Assembly (NCBI GenBank): GCA_015178975.1
Contig: WHVD01000213.1
Span: 1-64,000 of the forward strand
Reading direction: 5' to 3'
Length of the DNA stretch: 64,000 nucleotides
Source: Hysterangium stoloniferum
Lineage: Eukaryota > Basidiomycota > Agaricomycetes > Hysterangiales > Hysterangiaceae
The notes under the pieces were generated by a model. It worked only from the letters and a program-made list of their open reading frames with translations, was not told the origin of the DNA and searched no databases. The position numbers and the translations under genes were made by a program. Positions 41,583 through 53,003 of the stretch are shown in pieces; the stretch's first letter is position 1; each line of letters starts with the position of its first letter.

Positions 41583-43150
41583 AGTCCAAATAGTGTTGCC
41601 ACGTTTTGAAAGCTGAAAAAATTGCCAGGAGTTCCTTATTATGAATGTCATAATTGAGCTCTGCTCCAGTAAAAGTCTGGGACAGAAAGGCCACAGGGTG
41701 GACTTCTCCGTCGGAGTCCTGGATAGACAGAATGGCTCCAAGTGCATAGTCCGAGTTGTCCATTTCAACAATGAGTGGGAGGTCCGGTTTCCAGTGCGAC
41801 AGAATAGGAGCTGAAGAAAAAGAATTTTTTAAAAAGGTTGAAAGCTTTTTGACACTTATCATTAAAATTCCACAGAGTATCCTTACATGGAAGATGGGTA
41901 AGGGGAACCATGATGTCAGAATATCCGCAGATAAACCATTGATAAAAATTGGCAAATCCGAGGAAGGATTGTATATCTTTAACTTTTCGGGGTTCTGGCC
42001 AATCTTTGATGACTTGTACTTTAGTTTCATCCATGCAAAGTCTGTCGTCCCATTATGAAGCCCAGGTATTCCACAGAGTCTGTGTCAAAAGTATATTTTT
42101 TACCATTTGTGAATAAACCATGTTGTCTGAGTCTCCAGAGAACTTCATGGACTTGTTTGTCATGTTCCGCGGGATTCTCGGAGTAGATAAGAATGTCGTC
42201 CAAGTAAACAATAATGCATACATCGAGCATGTTGGAGAAAATGTCATTGATAAAACACTGAAAAACAGATGGAGCATTGGTGAGTCCAAAGGGCATCACC
42301 AACCTCTTGAAGGCCCCATAAGAGAGTCTAAAAGTGGTTTTCCATTCATCGCCTGCGGCGATCCAGACCAAATTATAGGCATGTTTGAGATCTATTTTGG
42401 TGTAAATCCAGGCATTCCATGAAGCATCGAGCAGATCAGATTTAAGTGGGAGTGGATATTTATCCTTTTTGGTGACAGCATTGAGTCCTCTAAAATGAAC
42501 ACATAGTCAAAGGGATCCATCCTTTTTTCTGAGAAACAGAACAGGTGCTCCAAAAGGAGGTTTTGAGGGTCAGATAAAACCTATGGACAAATGTTCATCC
42601 AGGAAATTGCAGATTGTGGACAGTTCCGTGGATGAGAGTGGGTAAATATGTCCTAGGGGTGGCTGGGCACCATCTTTGAGATCGATTTTTAAGTCATATT
42701 CTCTGTGGGGCAGAAGCCGGTCAGCTTTTCACTTGCTAAAAACATCTGCGAAGTCATGGTATTTCTCCGGGATGCCTTCTAGGTCAGCGGCTTGCTCAGA
42801 TTCGGATACCGGGTTGAAAAATATCCAGTTGCTTCATCAATTTTTAAGTTGATAGTGAACGCCTGGGAACCGTCTATTTTTGAAGCCCTAATAAAAGCTG
42901 CAGCATTAATCAGAGAAATAGACGAAGGTGCTGTGGGTTCCGGGGAAGCCATGGGTGCCATAGGGATCACAGGAGTCCTCGAGACTGCAGGTGCTGGGAA
43001 GGCCATGGGTGCCATGGAGGCCGGGATGGGCACAGTTTCCTTGGCTGCTGCAGGAGTCCGGAATGTTATACTGTTAGCTATCCAGTCAATCAACGGATTG
43101 TAGCAGGTAAGCCAGTTGTGTCCAAGGACCACCGAGCAACTTGAGTCTAA
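41583..43150 (-). pseudogene. Gypsy (chromovirus) protease end, reverse transcriptase and RNase H, inverted segment
   Basis: Reading downwards: LGHNWLTCYNPLIDWI (protease-RT linker, about 43130), PFGAPVLFLRKKDGSL (about 42540), [30 protein letters not shown] (RT active site YLDD, about 42200) and IQSFLGFANFYQWFI. RNase H ends it with VEMDNSDYALGAIL, HPVAFLSQTF, LNYDIHNKELLAIF and FKTWQHYLD (41583). There are several stops and a frameshift near 41825. The frame belongs to the same lineage as the plus-strand gag and integrase next door, from which exactly this middle part is missing. Confidence 0.9.
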
Positions 43151-43155
43151 CTGGG

Positions 43156-44018
43156 TGTTAAGAGCAGAAACTGACTGATGTTGGCAGACCGATGGGGACC
43201 GAACGGAAGGACTTGGCTTCAGCTTATGTGCTGCACCCTCACAAGTTACCGTTAGGTGTCCTTAAATTTCGGGTGGGCAGAAACTAGTCCTGTCAAGTAA
43301 ACCTCTCAGTAAACTACCGATTGGAAACTGAAGGATAAGTCGAGGGTTGGGCTGAGGGGTCAGAGACTGAGAGTTGGAAACTGAGAGTCAGAGACTGAGA
43401 GTGTCAGAGACTGAGAGTGTCGGAGACTGAGACTGTCGGAGATTAGAGGTTGAAGTGTAAATGTAGGTTAAATTGTAAATCGGATGGAGTCAGAATGTGG
43501 TGGTCGTGAATAGATAATGGAGTCGGAAATTAGAGGGGTATCTAAGTTGATCTAAGTTGATATTCTGATTGTCCAATAACTACATTTACAGCAGGTTTAT
43601 ATACGAGTTGTTGGCATCTAGAAACCACTAACTAAGGGAAGAGTGGAAACACTATTTGAGGAATAGACTTGACTAGAAACCGGAAAGTTACGATAAGATT
43701 GGAAGCCAAGATTTAGCCGAGAGTGGGGTTACGAGAAAAGGGAATAGTCCACGGACTATAAGTATATATGGGCATATGTGAAACATAGAGTAAAATGGAT
43801 CATCATAATGAAAAGGGACGTATTAAAGCATAACCAGATGGTACAAGTATATTTTGACAGGGGCGTAAATGGGGTTTGATTGCCGTGAAGGTATACATCA
43901 GTGTCGGTGTTCCAAAGGTTGCCAAAATAATGACTTGATCAATAACTTGGAACATCGATAGACAGTAGTATTCTCGGGGACCGTCAGATTGTGACATGGT
44001 CACGACACGGTCATAACA
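43156..44018 (-). repeat. Solo LTR of family A (863 bp) with target duplication
   Basis: Termini TGTTAAGAG...TCATAACA. Target duplication CTGGG is at 43151-43155 and 44019-44023. The LTR splits the Gypsy protease frame between FYVTQ and the residues leading to VVLGHNWL; removal of one CTGGG and the LTR restores continuity with the homologous 57000 region. No internal sequence remains, as expected after LTR-LTR recombination. It contains the CTTGGCTTCAGCTTATGTG box at about 43212. Confidence 0.92.
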
Positions 44019-44023
44019 CTGGG

Positions 44024-44210
44024 TCACATAGAAAGTGACCAATTGAGATGTTCCACATGGGAAACAGATGGATAAATCACAAGCTTGGGTGACAACTGAA
44101 TTACTTGTGCCATCAAAGAGGTGGTGATGGATGGGATTTATCGGATAAGTTGACAAAGAATTGTTTTGCGTGAATTTTGTATCTAAAAAACAATGAGTCA
44201 AGCCAGAATT
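44024..44210 (-). pseudogene. Gypsy protease N-terminal segment, inverted
   Basis: Encodes SGLTHCFLDTKF (from the D-S-G aspartic-protease site; the Asp codon is just lost at the breakpoint), then LSTYPINPI, FDGTSNS, DLSICFPCG and LVTFYVTQ. The intact D-S-G context is seen in the parallel copy at 56800-56850. The segment continues beyond the solo LTR at 43150. Confidence 0.85.
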
Positions 44211-44242
44211 TTTCTGACTAAGACTCGGAGATTGTCTTCAAT

Positions 44243-45640
44243 ATGCCACCAAGAAAGAAAGCAAATGCACAGGCATCATTACCTGGACCATCAACTCTTC
44301 ATTCCCCAGTAACTTTGTATACCAGCCAGATGCTTGCGAATCAGTCGGAACCCATGGAAGAAGCCAGTATTGAAGCAGTCCCGGAAAACCAGGACGAATT
44401 TGAGCATGAGGACGAATCCGAGCATGAGGACGAATCTGAGCACGAGGACGAATCTGAGCACGAGGACGAATCTGAGCATGAGGATGAATCTGAGCACGAG
44501 GACGAATCCGAGCACAAGGATGAATCCGTGGCCCCTGACAAGGGCAAAGGTGTCAAAAATCCTCTGTCCAACCAATGACCGCACTTGGGGGACCCTACTT
44601 CTGGATTTTTAGCAGGTACTATAGATGAATTTATGACACACCTGCTCAAAGAACGAAAGAAAAAGGAACAAGAACCTCCACAGTCAAAAGTCAATGCTAC
44701 GGAACCCTTTACGGGTTCCAACCCAAACAAACTCTCTACTTTCCTCATGCAATGTCACTTCAATTTCCACAATCGATCCACTGCATTCTCCATGGACTCC
44801 CGAAAAGTCAACTACGCACTTTCATACTTGTCAGGATCCACGTTGAAATGGTTTGAACCGGCGTTTAGCGGAATTTCCGAGGAAGAGCCACTTTGGGTTG
44901 AAGATTGGGATGCTTTTGTTGAGGAGCTTGAAACCAACTTTGGCCCATATGACCTGACAGGAGAAGCTGAGAATAGTCTCACAAATCTTCGTATGAAGGA
45001 CATGCAGCGCATCACGGACTATATCATCCAATTCAATAATCTTGCAGCTCGTTGTCAGTGGGGCGATCCCACTCTCCACCACCAATTCTACACCGGTCTG
45101 CCGTCCCACCTTAAAGACAAAGTCTTGAAAGGAGAAGATGGCAAGCCAAAAACCCTGTCCCATATGCGCCTCAAAGCTCAAAATGCGGATGCATGTTATT
45201 GGGAATGTTGCGCAGAAGTTGCCCGCAAGACCTCCACGGGCAAAGTAAACAAGTCCAAGGCCAATAAAAACAACAACAACAATTCGTCAAGCAGCAACCA
45301 AAACTCCACGCAATCTGACAAGAAGAATGATAAAAAGTCTTCTAGCAACAACAACAACAACAACAAGGACAATAACAAGGGTCAACAGTCCGGCAAGCAA
45401 GCCAGAAAACCTGACCTCTCAGGCAAACTCGGACCCAATGGCAAATTGACCACACAGGAAAGACAACGTTGTATGGACAATAACCTCTGTCTCTTGTGCG
45501 GGAAACCCGGTCATCAAGTCCCAGAATGTCCACTGGCAAAAGCAAACGCTTCAAAGGGTTGAACAGCCAAGGCCTCCACGGAAACCCCGTCGAAGGACAA
45601 ACCGGCTTCTGACTCGAAAAATGAGTAAGCAACCCCACAG
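44243..45640 (+). pseudogene. Gypsy Gag, element 1
   Basis: Starts MPPRKKANAQASLPGP and includes a seven-fold acidic repeat (EHEDES, 18-bp units, 44398-44525). A stop at 44576 follows. The frame resumes at 44585 with the Gag core (KLSTFLMQCHFNFHNR, LSYLSGSTLKWFEP, IIQFNNLAARCQWGD, HQFYTGLPSHLKDKV). A poly-Asn/Ser/Lys linker leads to the zinc knuckle CLLCGKPGHQVPEC (about 45490-45530). Gag forms the particle and binds RNA. The single stop could be a recent mutation. After ACAGACTCCA (about 45645) the sequence jumps to the RNase H end, so pol is deleted in place. Confidence 0.88.
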
Positions 45641-45649
45641 ACTCCACCG

Positions 45650-47363
45650 AGGCCTGCTGGTCTGAATATCTATCTGCTTTCAACATGATTATCCACTTTC
45701 GACCTGGCCATCTCGGCGGCAAACCTGATGCTTTAACTAGATGATGGGATGTCTATCCTAAAGAGGGGAGCAATGACTATGCCACAGTAAACCCGCACAA
45801 CCTGAAACCTATTTTCACAGATCAGCAACTTACTGCATCAGTCCACACAACTTTCCTCATCAATCCCATTGTCCGTGGAATTATCATTATAGATATTGAG
45901 AAGTTACATCAAGATATTCTATCAGCAATTCTGCTAGACCCGATAACTAAAGCTCACCTTGACAATCCCATGGACCCCGATCAACCTCGGTGGTCTCTTG
46001 ATTAGCATGGTTTCATTAGACTTGATGATCAAATCTATGTACCAGACTCCAATGGCCTCTGCCTCAGGATCCTTCAATACAAACATGATCATCCACTCTC
46101 AGGACATTTCAGGTACAACAAAACTCTATCATTAATAAGAAGAGAACACACTTGGCCCAGACTCCGTGGATTCATTAAGCACTATTGTGTACTACTTGTC
46201 CCTGCTCGAAATCTCAGCGACACAAGCCATATGGCCTTTTGAAACAACTCCGGGTACCGGAACATCCGTGGAATTCTATCTCTATGGATTTCATTGAACA
46301 CCTACTGGATTCCAAAGGCTTTTCCGCCATTCTAGTTGTTGTTGACAGATTCTCAAAACAAGGTATATTCATCCCTACTTATGATACAATTATGTCTGTG
46401 CAGTTAGTGGAACCTTTTATTATCCATGTATTTTCCAAGCACGGAGTTCCATCCCATGTGACTTCCGATCAAGGATCAGAGTTCATATCTCACTTCTTTA
46501 GATCCCTTGGGAAATCCTTGGACATGACATTACATTTCACGTCCAGACATCACCCAGAAGGCAATGGACAAACCGAACGTGTCAACCAGACATTGGAACA
46601 ATATCTCCACATATATTGCAATTACCAACAGGACAATTGGAAATCCTTGTTACCACTTGCAGAATTTGCTTACAACAATGCACCTTCAGCCACTACTGGC
46701 ATTTCCCCATTCTTTGCAAATAAAGGATATAATCCAAAATATTACAGTACATCCAGAACGAAATCTCGCCTCTGCTCGCACTCAAGGGTTCACCACAGAC
46801 CTCCATGAGCTCCACGAGGAACTCTGGACTGCAATATTGTCTGCCCAAGAGCAATACCAACATTCAGTGGACAAACACTGGATCCCACCACCTTCAAGAT
46901 TGGCGATCGTGTCTTTGTCAAAGCTCAATTCTTCGGGACTACCCGTCCATCAAAAAAGCTTGCTGAAAAATATTTAGGTCCTTTTGAAATTATCACACAA
47001 GTGGGTTCAGTCTCTTGGACTCTACAGCTTCCGGATAGCATACACACGGTACAACCGGTATTTCATGTTTCTATGTTAGAACCTTGTACTGCTAACACTA
47101 TCCTGGATTGCGTGCAATCTCCGCCTCCTCCAGTCATTATTGACGGAGAACCCGAGTTTGAAATCTCACAAATTTTAGATTCAAAAATTGACAAGCGTCG
47201 ACACACTTGTAAACTGCTTTACTTGGTCAAGTGGGTGGGGTACGAGGGCACTGATGAAGAAACCTCATGGATTTTGGCCATGGAACTCGGTAATGCCACA
47301 GAAATCGTTACTGACTTTCATACAGCTTACCCACTCAAACCTGGACCACTATCATCTCTCTGA
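45650..47363 (+). pseudogene. Gypsy integrase with chromodomain, element 1
   Basis: Begins with the RNase H tail ([14 protein letters not shown]). Next comes the HHCC zinc-binding domain (HDHPLSGHFRYN...HTWPRLRGF...HYC, then CTTCPC after a frameshift near 46190) and the core D-D-E: SISMDFIEHL, HVTSDQGSEF, and EGNGQTERVNQTLEQYL with E. Two further frameshifts (about 46735 and 46975) precede the C-terminal part, VSMLEPC and a chromodomain: FEISQILDSKID, LLYLVKWVGYE, EETSWI (about 47155-47275). Chromodomain integrases define Chromoviridae and steer insertion to particular chromatin. Stop at 47361-47363. Confidence 0.9.
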
Positions 47364-47561
47364 CCGCACTCTGCAGACCCCGTGTTACATTTGGACTCAT
47401 TTACATTATTCCCTGTCACCCTATGTCTCTCTTTGCTTTTACAGGTTCTGACATGTTTTTCAAGTCCTTAAGCGGATTTCCCACGGACTTTGATTCTTAT
47501 GTTTTCACGCTTTACTTTTATGTTCAAAAATTATTATCAAGTTTTCTATTTTACTTTTCTC

Positions 47562-48510
47562 AGTCTACATCTATGGGACTGTGCTTTTTCCCCGCCTCCT
47601 CAACCATCTCCTCAGGGAGCTCTGTGACCTCCATGGCAACCCCGTCCTCATCTGACCCAGCATCCTCGGAACTCCCAACATGTGGCTCTTCATACACATA
47701 GCCACCATACTCCGCCAGGAATCTCCAAAACTCCTCGTGGAGTCTGCACAGTTCCTTCGCCACCACAATGTGGACCTTGTTGCTCTTCTGGAGCAACTCG
47801 TTTTGGGCCTCGATGCCCTCGGTGATCCGTCCCAGGACTTCATCCAACCCAGAAAATCTGTCCAACCCGCTGATGTCTTGTGCCCCAGACCCCGTGGCCT
47901 GCTCGTGAATGAGCGAGCACCTCGCCTTGAGGTGCACGCATTGGTAGCAGCCCAGACCCCGGCCAGACTTTCGGTTGCATTCAGTGTTCTGGTCATTACA
48001 ACCGGAACACTGTGGGTCATTCCATGTGGGTATGCCTGGTGCTGCCTTCCTTGCCTTCTGTTGATGTGGTTAGTTCCCCAGTTATCCCATGGACCCGATG
48101 CTTACCTTTTGGGGGCTCTCCAGCTCCCCCTCGGACTCCGATTCTACCTCTGTCACCTTGCGCTGAAAATGCCAAGTCAGTCAAGGCGACATGTTGTAAC
48201 TATGGGACTTACCTTTCCCATGACTACTGTGGCTCTGTCCACAGCCACCCGTGCTTTCTCCATGGCCACCAGCACAGCCTCCTCCTCTTCTCATTTCTTC
48301 TGCCTTGCAGCTCTTCCTCCATGGCCAATGCCACCTCGTACTCCCTGTCCAAGGCCTCCTTCTCTGCTTCTTCATGAAGTCAGCGCTGCTCTTCTCACTG
48401 TGCCAAAAGTTGGGCCACGCTCCAAGGTGCCCGATACGGAGTGCCTGTGGAGGGCCCAGCGGTTGGCATTGCCCTTCACGGTGTTGGTTTTGGTCCCATT
48501 ATGTTGAAGA
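47562..48510 (-). pseudogene. Antisense accessory gene of the Gypsy element: coiled coil plus Zn2Cys6-like motif
   Basis: Lies between integrase and the 3' LTR, on the opposite strand. Two consensus introns are visible: 48163-48212 and 48058-48105, with GTAAGT/GTAAGC donors, TGACTGAC/ACTAAC branch sites and CAG acceptors. Exon 2 (RKVTEVESESEGEL) and exon 3 join in frame. Exon 3 has CSGCNDQNTEC, NRKSGRGLG and CYQCVHLKARC, matching CX2CX6CX9CX2CX6C, the spacing of a fungal Zn2Cys6 cluster. A coiled-coil-like region and an acidic C-terminus (SSEDAGSDEDG) follow; the stop is at 47562. Exon 1 is Glu/Arg-rich but frameshifted near 48290, so the gene is decayed. A DNA-binding role is inferred from the motif only. 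Confidence 0.6.
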
Positions 48511-48696
48511 TGGGGGTAATAAAGAAGAAGAATTTTCTATTTTTTCAAATTTATATATAGGCTCGTCACATTTGAACCTTACCTTCCAGATCAAATGACT
48601 CCTTGACACATACGTGTAACTGACATGACTTTTGACACATGTGCATAGCCGACAAGAACCTTATCGAGGTCTAGAGCCTCTTTGGGACTTCAGCAT

Positions 48697-48706
48697 AAAG
48701 GGAGGG
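48697..48706 (+). promoter_or_regulatory. Polypurine tract of Gypsy element 1
   Basis: AAAGGGAGGG lies just before the 3' LTR start TGTTACGACC at 48710, the standard plus-strand primer position. It shows that the antisense gene at 47562-48510 is inside the element. Confidence 0.75.
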
Positions 48707-48709
48707 TAC

Positions 48710-50268
48710 TGTTACGACCAGAAATCCAGCCGAACTCTGGGCACTAACTTATATGTACCTGTGCCCTATACGCACCCATTATCAGTTTACAAAAATTCCC
48801 ACCGGACTCCGTACGTCAGACTCGTCTACGTTCATCTTCATTACGTTGTGTTTCAGTCACCAGAATACTCACTGGACTCCATCCCTGTCTATATCCAACC
48901 TCGTCCCACACGTCAGTCACCGGACCCCACTCAGAAAACCCGTCACCTCTCTAACAGAGCCCCATTCCCATTTTAGTCAAATGACCTGTCACGATTCGGA
49001 CTCCACTCCCACTCCATTTCCCATTATGGTTTATGATTGTCACTATTTGGACTCCGCTCCGTTCTGTCCCGTTCCTAACACCAAATTGGTGTTTACTATT
49101 CCCGTTTTATGTTTTGCTCATTTTGTTTCATCATTACTGGATTCGGTATGACATTTACTCCACAGTCTATTTAAACTGGCAGATGTTGTACATACAATCC
49201 AGTCAGAACATCAGCTTAGATTCCCCCCAGTAATCTAATACATTTTCCACTCTAAACTCCTACTTGAATTACACCGCTCACACTAGTCGGAGCCCACAGG
49301 CTCTGGCACATCTATCTCTCTCACTGATCTCGACTCACTGTTAAGAACTGAAAACTGACTAATGTCGGTGGCCGACAGGGACAGATCGGAAGGACTTGGC
49401 TTCAGCTTATGTGCTGCGCCCTTGCAAATATCTGTAGTGTGTCCTTAAATTTCGGACGGGTGGAGACTAATCCTAAAGAGTTCCTTTCGGCGAGATACCG
49501 ATTGGGACCGAAGGACAAGTTGAGTGTCAGGCCAAGGGGTCAGGGCCAAGAGTGGGCGAGCACACGCAAAGGCGGATGAGGGGATCCTTAGTATGAGACT
49601 GTTACAGACTTATGAGGGTATTCTGAGTCGATATTCTGATTGCCTAGTAATGACAACTACAGCGGGTTCATATACAAGTAACAGGCGTCTAGAAAATACT
49701 AACGGGGAGAAAGGTGGAAAACGGTATTAACAATAAGCTTGACTAGGAACGGGAAGTTTATGATTAGTTCGGAGGCTGAAGAGATAACTGAGAGCAGAAT
49801 TACAGAAAAAGGAAATAGTTCAAGGACTACAAATATAGATAGACATATGTGAAACATAGGATAGAACGGATCATGATAATAAAAGGGACATATCAAAAGT
49901 TTAACCAGATAGTACGAGTATATTTTGATGTGGGCGTAAACAGAGTTTGATCATCACGAAAGCATACGTCAGCTTCAGGGGCCGATGGTTTCCGATGTGG
50001 TGACTTGAATAGTAACTTGAATCGTTAATAAGTGGCGATAACCTCGGGGACCGATAGGGTTGCGACACGGTCGTAACACTCACGACCCACGACCCACGAC
50101 CTACGACCCCTCGACCCATGACCCCCGCCCAGACTCCCTGGGATTCCTGTCCGCCCATCTGAAATTGGACAACACGATCTAGCGAGGCTGCAGCCTGTAA
50201 GCTGAAGCCAAGTCCTACTGGATATCCTGCGGGTTTCTCCGGAGACCCGCCCTGTACATATCCTAACA
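48710..50268 (+). repeat. 3' LTR of Gypsy element 1 (family B), interrupted by a solo LTR
   Basis: Termini TGTTACGACC...ATCCTAACA. About 814 bp once the nested insertion is removed. The part after the nested LTR carries the CGACCCACGACC motif, which is expanded to a minisatellite in the copy at 52460, and the TAAGCTGAAGCCAAGTCC box near 50197. Confidence 0.85.
49339..50078 (-). repeat. Solo LTR of family A (740 bp) with target duplication
   Basis: Termini TGTTAAGAAC...GTCGTAACA. Target duplication CTCAC is at 49334-49338 and 50079-50083. Inserted in the family B LTR. Same family and orientation as 43156-44018. Confidence 0.92.
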
Positions 50269-51484
50269 TGTATGATCATTGAGTCCTAGCTTCAGACAAG
50301 GCATGTGAACAAGAAAATAATAGGATTAACCATTCTGGAGTATATGGGTCAAGTTGATATGGGAACAGGTACCAAAACATAATATCAAGTGAATATATGT
50401 ATGTCAAATCATAATCAGGAACAAACTGGGTCACAGATTAATAAGTTTCTAGAGAATATGGGAAGTCCATATGAGGTCCAGGTCAGAAGCCACCCTTATA
50501 GCAAGAAAGGGCTATTACTGGGAGGATCTGGGGCGCAGGTCCTAACAACACAATACAATGAGACTAAGATGGGGAAAAAACAAGAACAATAAGCCCCAAT
50601 GAGAATGGATATTGGATACTAAGAAGTCAGCTGAGATATATTGATTGGGTATAACATTATAGCTGAGACTATGGTCAGCATGGTTCTAATAATATTCATT
50701 TTCTTAGGTGGTGTTTTTTGTTTTCTGTATTATTATAGCTTTCTCTTTGGTTGTGTCATGTAACAGGTAAATTTGATATCAATTACTCAAGCCATCAATT
50801 AAACTGTCATGCTACAGTCCATTTTGCCACCCTCAATACAATCTAGGTTCAATTAGTCTACCTTTCATTCTCTAATCCTACAGAGACAATTACTATGATG
50901 CATGTATTTGACATACAAACATTACTGCTTGACCCCTATTGACCTTACTAGCTTTCTAAACTATTGATGTTTGATACATGTAGTTAGGATAGCTATTTGT
51001 GAATGAACAGTCAATACTCAAGGTGTATATCTTTTCTTAGCTAAATTAGTTTAAGACAATTGTAACTGTGTATGCACAGTTATGCACAGCAACACTATAT
51101 TCTGATCATGTGCAGTTATTGCATAGCAACTGTGATTTTATACACAGTAATGTGCAGTTGTGCAGCATCATTTTATGTATATAAACAGCAGAGCTGAATT
51201 ATGAAATATAAGCCTTTTGAACCATCTTAAACTACACAGTATCATTCCATTTGCATTCATGCATCTTATTACACATATTCCAGGTTTACAGGATCTTATG
51301 TTTCTCAGGTTAATTCTCCTTGTCATTAATGTGACTTTCCTTAGTTACACAATCCAAATAAAAGCTATTCATTCATTCCCTTTCCAATATTCTATTTTAC
51401 CTTTAAAACCCACAAATAAGTACTCTAAATTAATAGACTACTGACACACTCAGCCCATTCATATATCATAGTTGTTGTCATTAA
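50269..51484. other. AT-rich DNA, no recognised gene
   Basis: Short frames only. A TATATAAACAG box near 51180 and a TGCACAGTTATGCACAG-type repeat near 51068-51100 resemble an eroded LTR promoter region. Nothing else can be assigned. Confidence 0.35.
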
Positions 51485-52038
51485 TGTTAAGTGCTGTGTC
51501 GGAAACCTATTCTGGAACTATCGGAAAGTCACTGGGAAGTCGGAAACTATCGGATAGGGTCAGGACATTGGCTTCAGCTTATGTGCTGCACCTCTATGCA
51601 AACGCTCAAAGTCCTTAATTTCAGAGGTGAGACTTACGATGGAAGATATGGATATTCAGAGTTCCAAAGAGTTCCGAATATCGAGCATACAGAAAGATGG
51701 AAGAGGGAATAAGAAACTAAGTTGATATCAGATCTAAAGTAAAGTACAACTGCGTGGAAACTAATATAAGTCTTCTCATTATTGTACTACAAACTAAGAC
51801 CATAATAAGACGGAAATAGGAGTATTTCTAAAATGGAAATACAATAAGACATATTGGGGAGACAATATTCTGAAATGGGAATATAATAGACAAACAAGTG
51901 AATACTTGTCAATGGACAGATTACCAAATGCAGAAGAATGCAGAAAAAGGGAAGAATGTGGAAGATACGGTAACTATGATGTTCCGTAGTCGGAGATCGG
52001 AAGTCGGATATTGAAACATCCAGGAACGGGTCATAACA
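51485..52038 (-). repeat. Diverged LTR (554 bp) related to family A
   Basis: Termini TGTTAAGTGC...GTCATAACA, with the CATTGGCTTCAGCTTATGTG box near 51565. Flanks ATTAA (51480-51484) and TTTAA (52039-52043) differ at one base and may be an aged target duplication. The sequence between the ends is clearly different from family A. 52044-52459 has no recognisable feature. Confidence 0.65.
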
Positions 52039-53003
52039 TTTAAGTTGCTGCTAAGTACTTAAGGATTCTCAACAAAAGCAATACATCACAGGTTGGGGTG
52101 GGGGTGGATCAAGTCTATCAAGTGAGAACTGTGCATCCATAGCCCTAGTTTGTTGTAGTTTAGTATCTGTTAGGTATTGTTTTCAGACCTCCTACATGTG
52201 ATCTCCATTGTAACTCACTTGTGACTTGCTCCACAAGTTGACCACATATTGTGCATCAGTGTCTTGTCTTCACCTCATGTATTACTTTTCACCAACCATC
52301 TTTACTTCTTGGATATCCATTTTTACACCTTTCCTTATTTCCAGTTCAGGTATCAGTTCCCTTTGTTCCTTTCATGATTCCTTTTGCTCCATCTATGATT
52401 CTTTATTCCACTTGTGACTTGTTTGCTCTAGTTTAGTATTTCATTTTGCTCTTTATTAGTGTTATGACCGGAATTCCTGCTGGACTCTGTGCACTAACTT
52501 ATACACACCAATTGTCAGTTTACTGGAATTCCCACCAGACTCCGTACATCAGACTTGTCCACATTCGACTTTGTTATGTTGTGTATCAGTCACTGGAATA
52601 CCCGCCGGACTTCATCTCTGTCTATGTCTGACCTTGTCCCACGTGTCAGTCACCGGACCCTGCTTGGAAAACCCATCATCGCTCTAACTGAGCCCCATTC
52701 CCATTTTAGTCAAATGACCTGTCACAATTTGGATCCGCTCCCACTCCGTTTCCTGTTATGGTTTATGACCTATTACGATTCAGACTCCGCTCCATTCCAT
52801 TCCTAACACCAAATTTGGTGTTTACTTATCTTGTTTTATGTTTGCTAGTTTCGTTTTCATTATTACTGGATTTGGTATGTTATTCATTCCACAGTCTATA
52901 TAGTCTGGCAGATGTTGTACATACAATCCAGTCAGAAAATCGGCTTAGATTCTCCCCAGTAATCTAGTACATTTTCCACTCTAAACTTCTTAAATTATAC
53001 CGC

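Noticed and set aside
48632-49151. Protein-coding frames across the family B LTR start
   Set aside because: The same frames recur only because the LTR sequence recurs (41204, 52460); they begin and end inside LTR sequence and lack domains.
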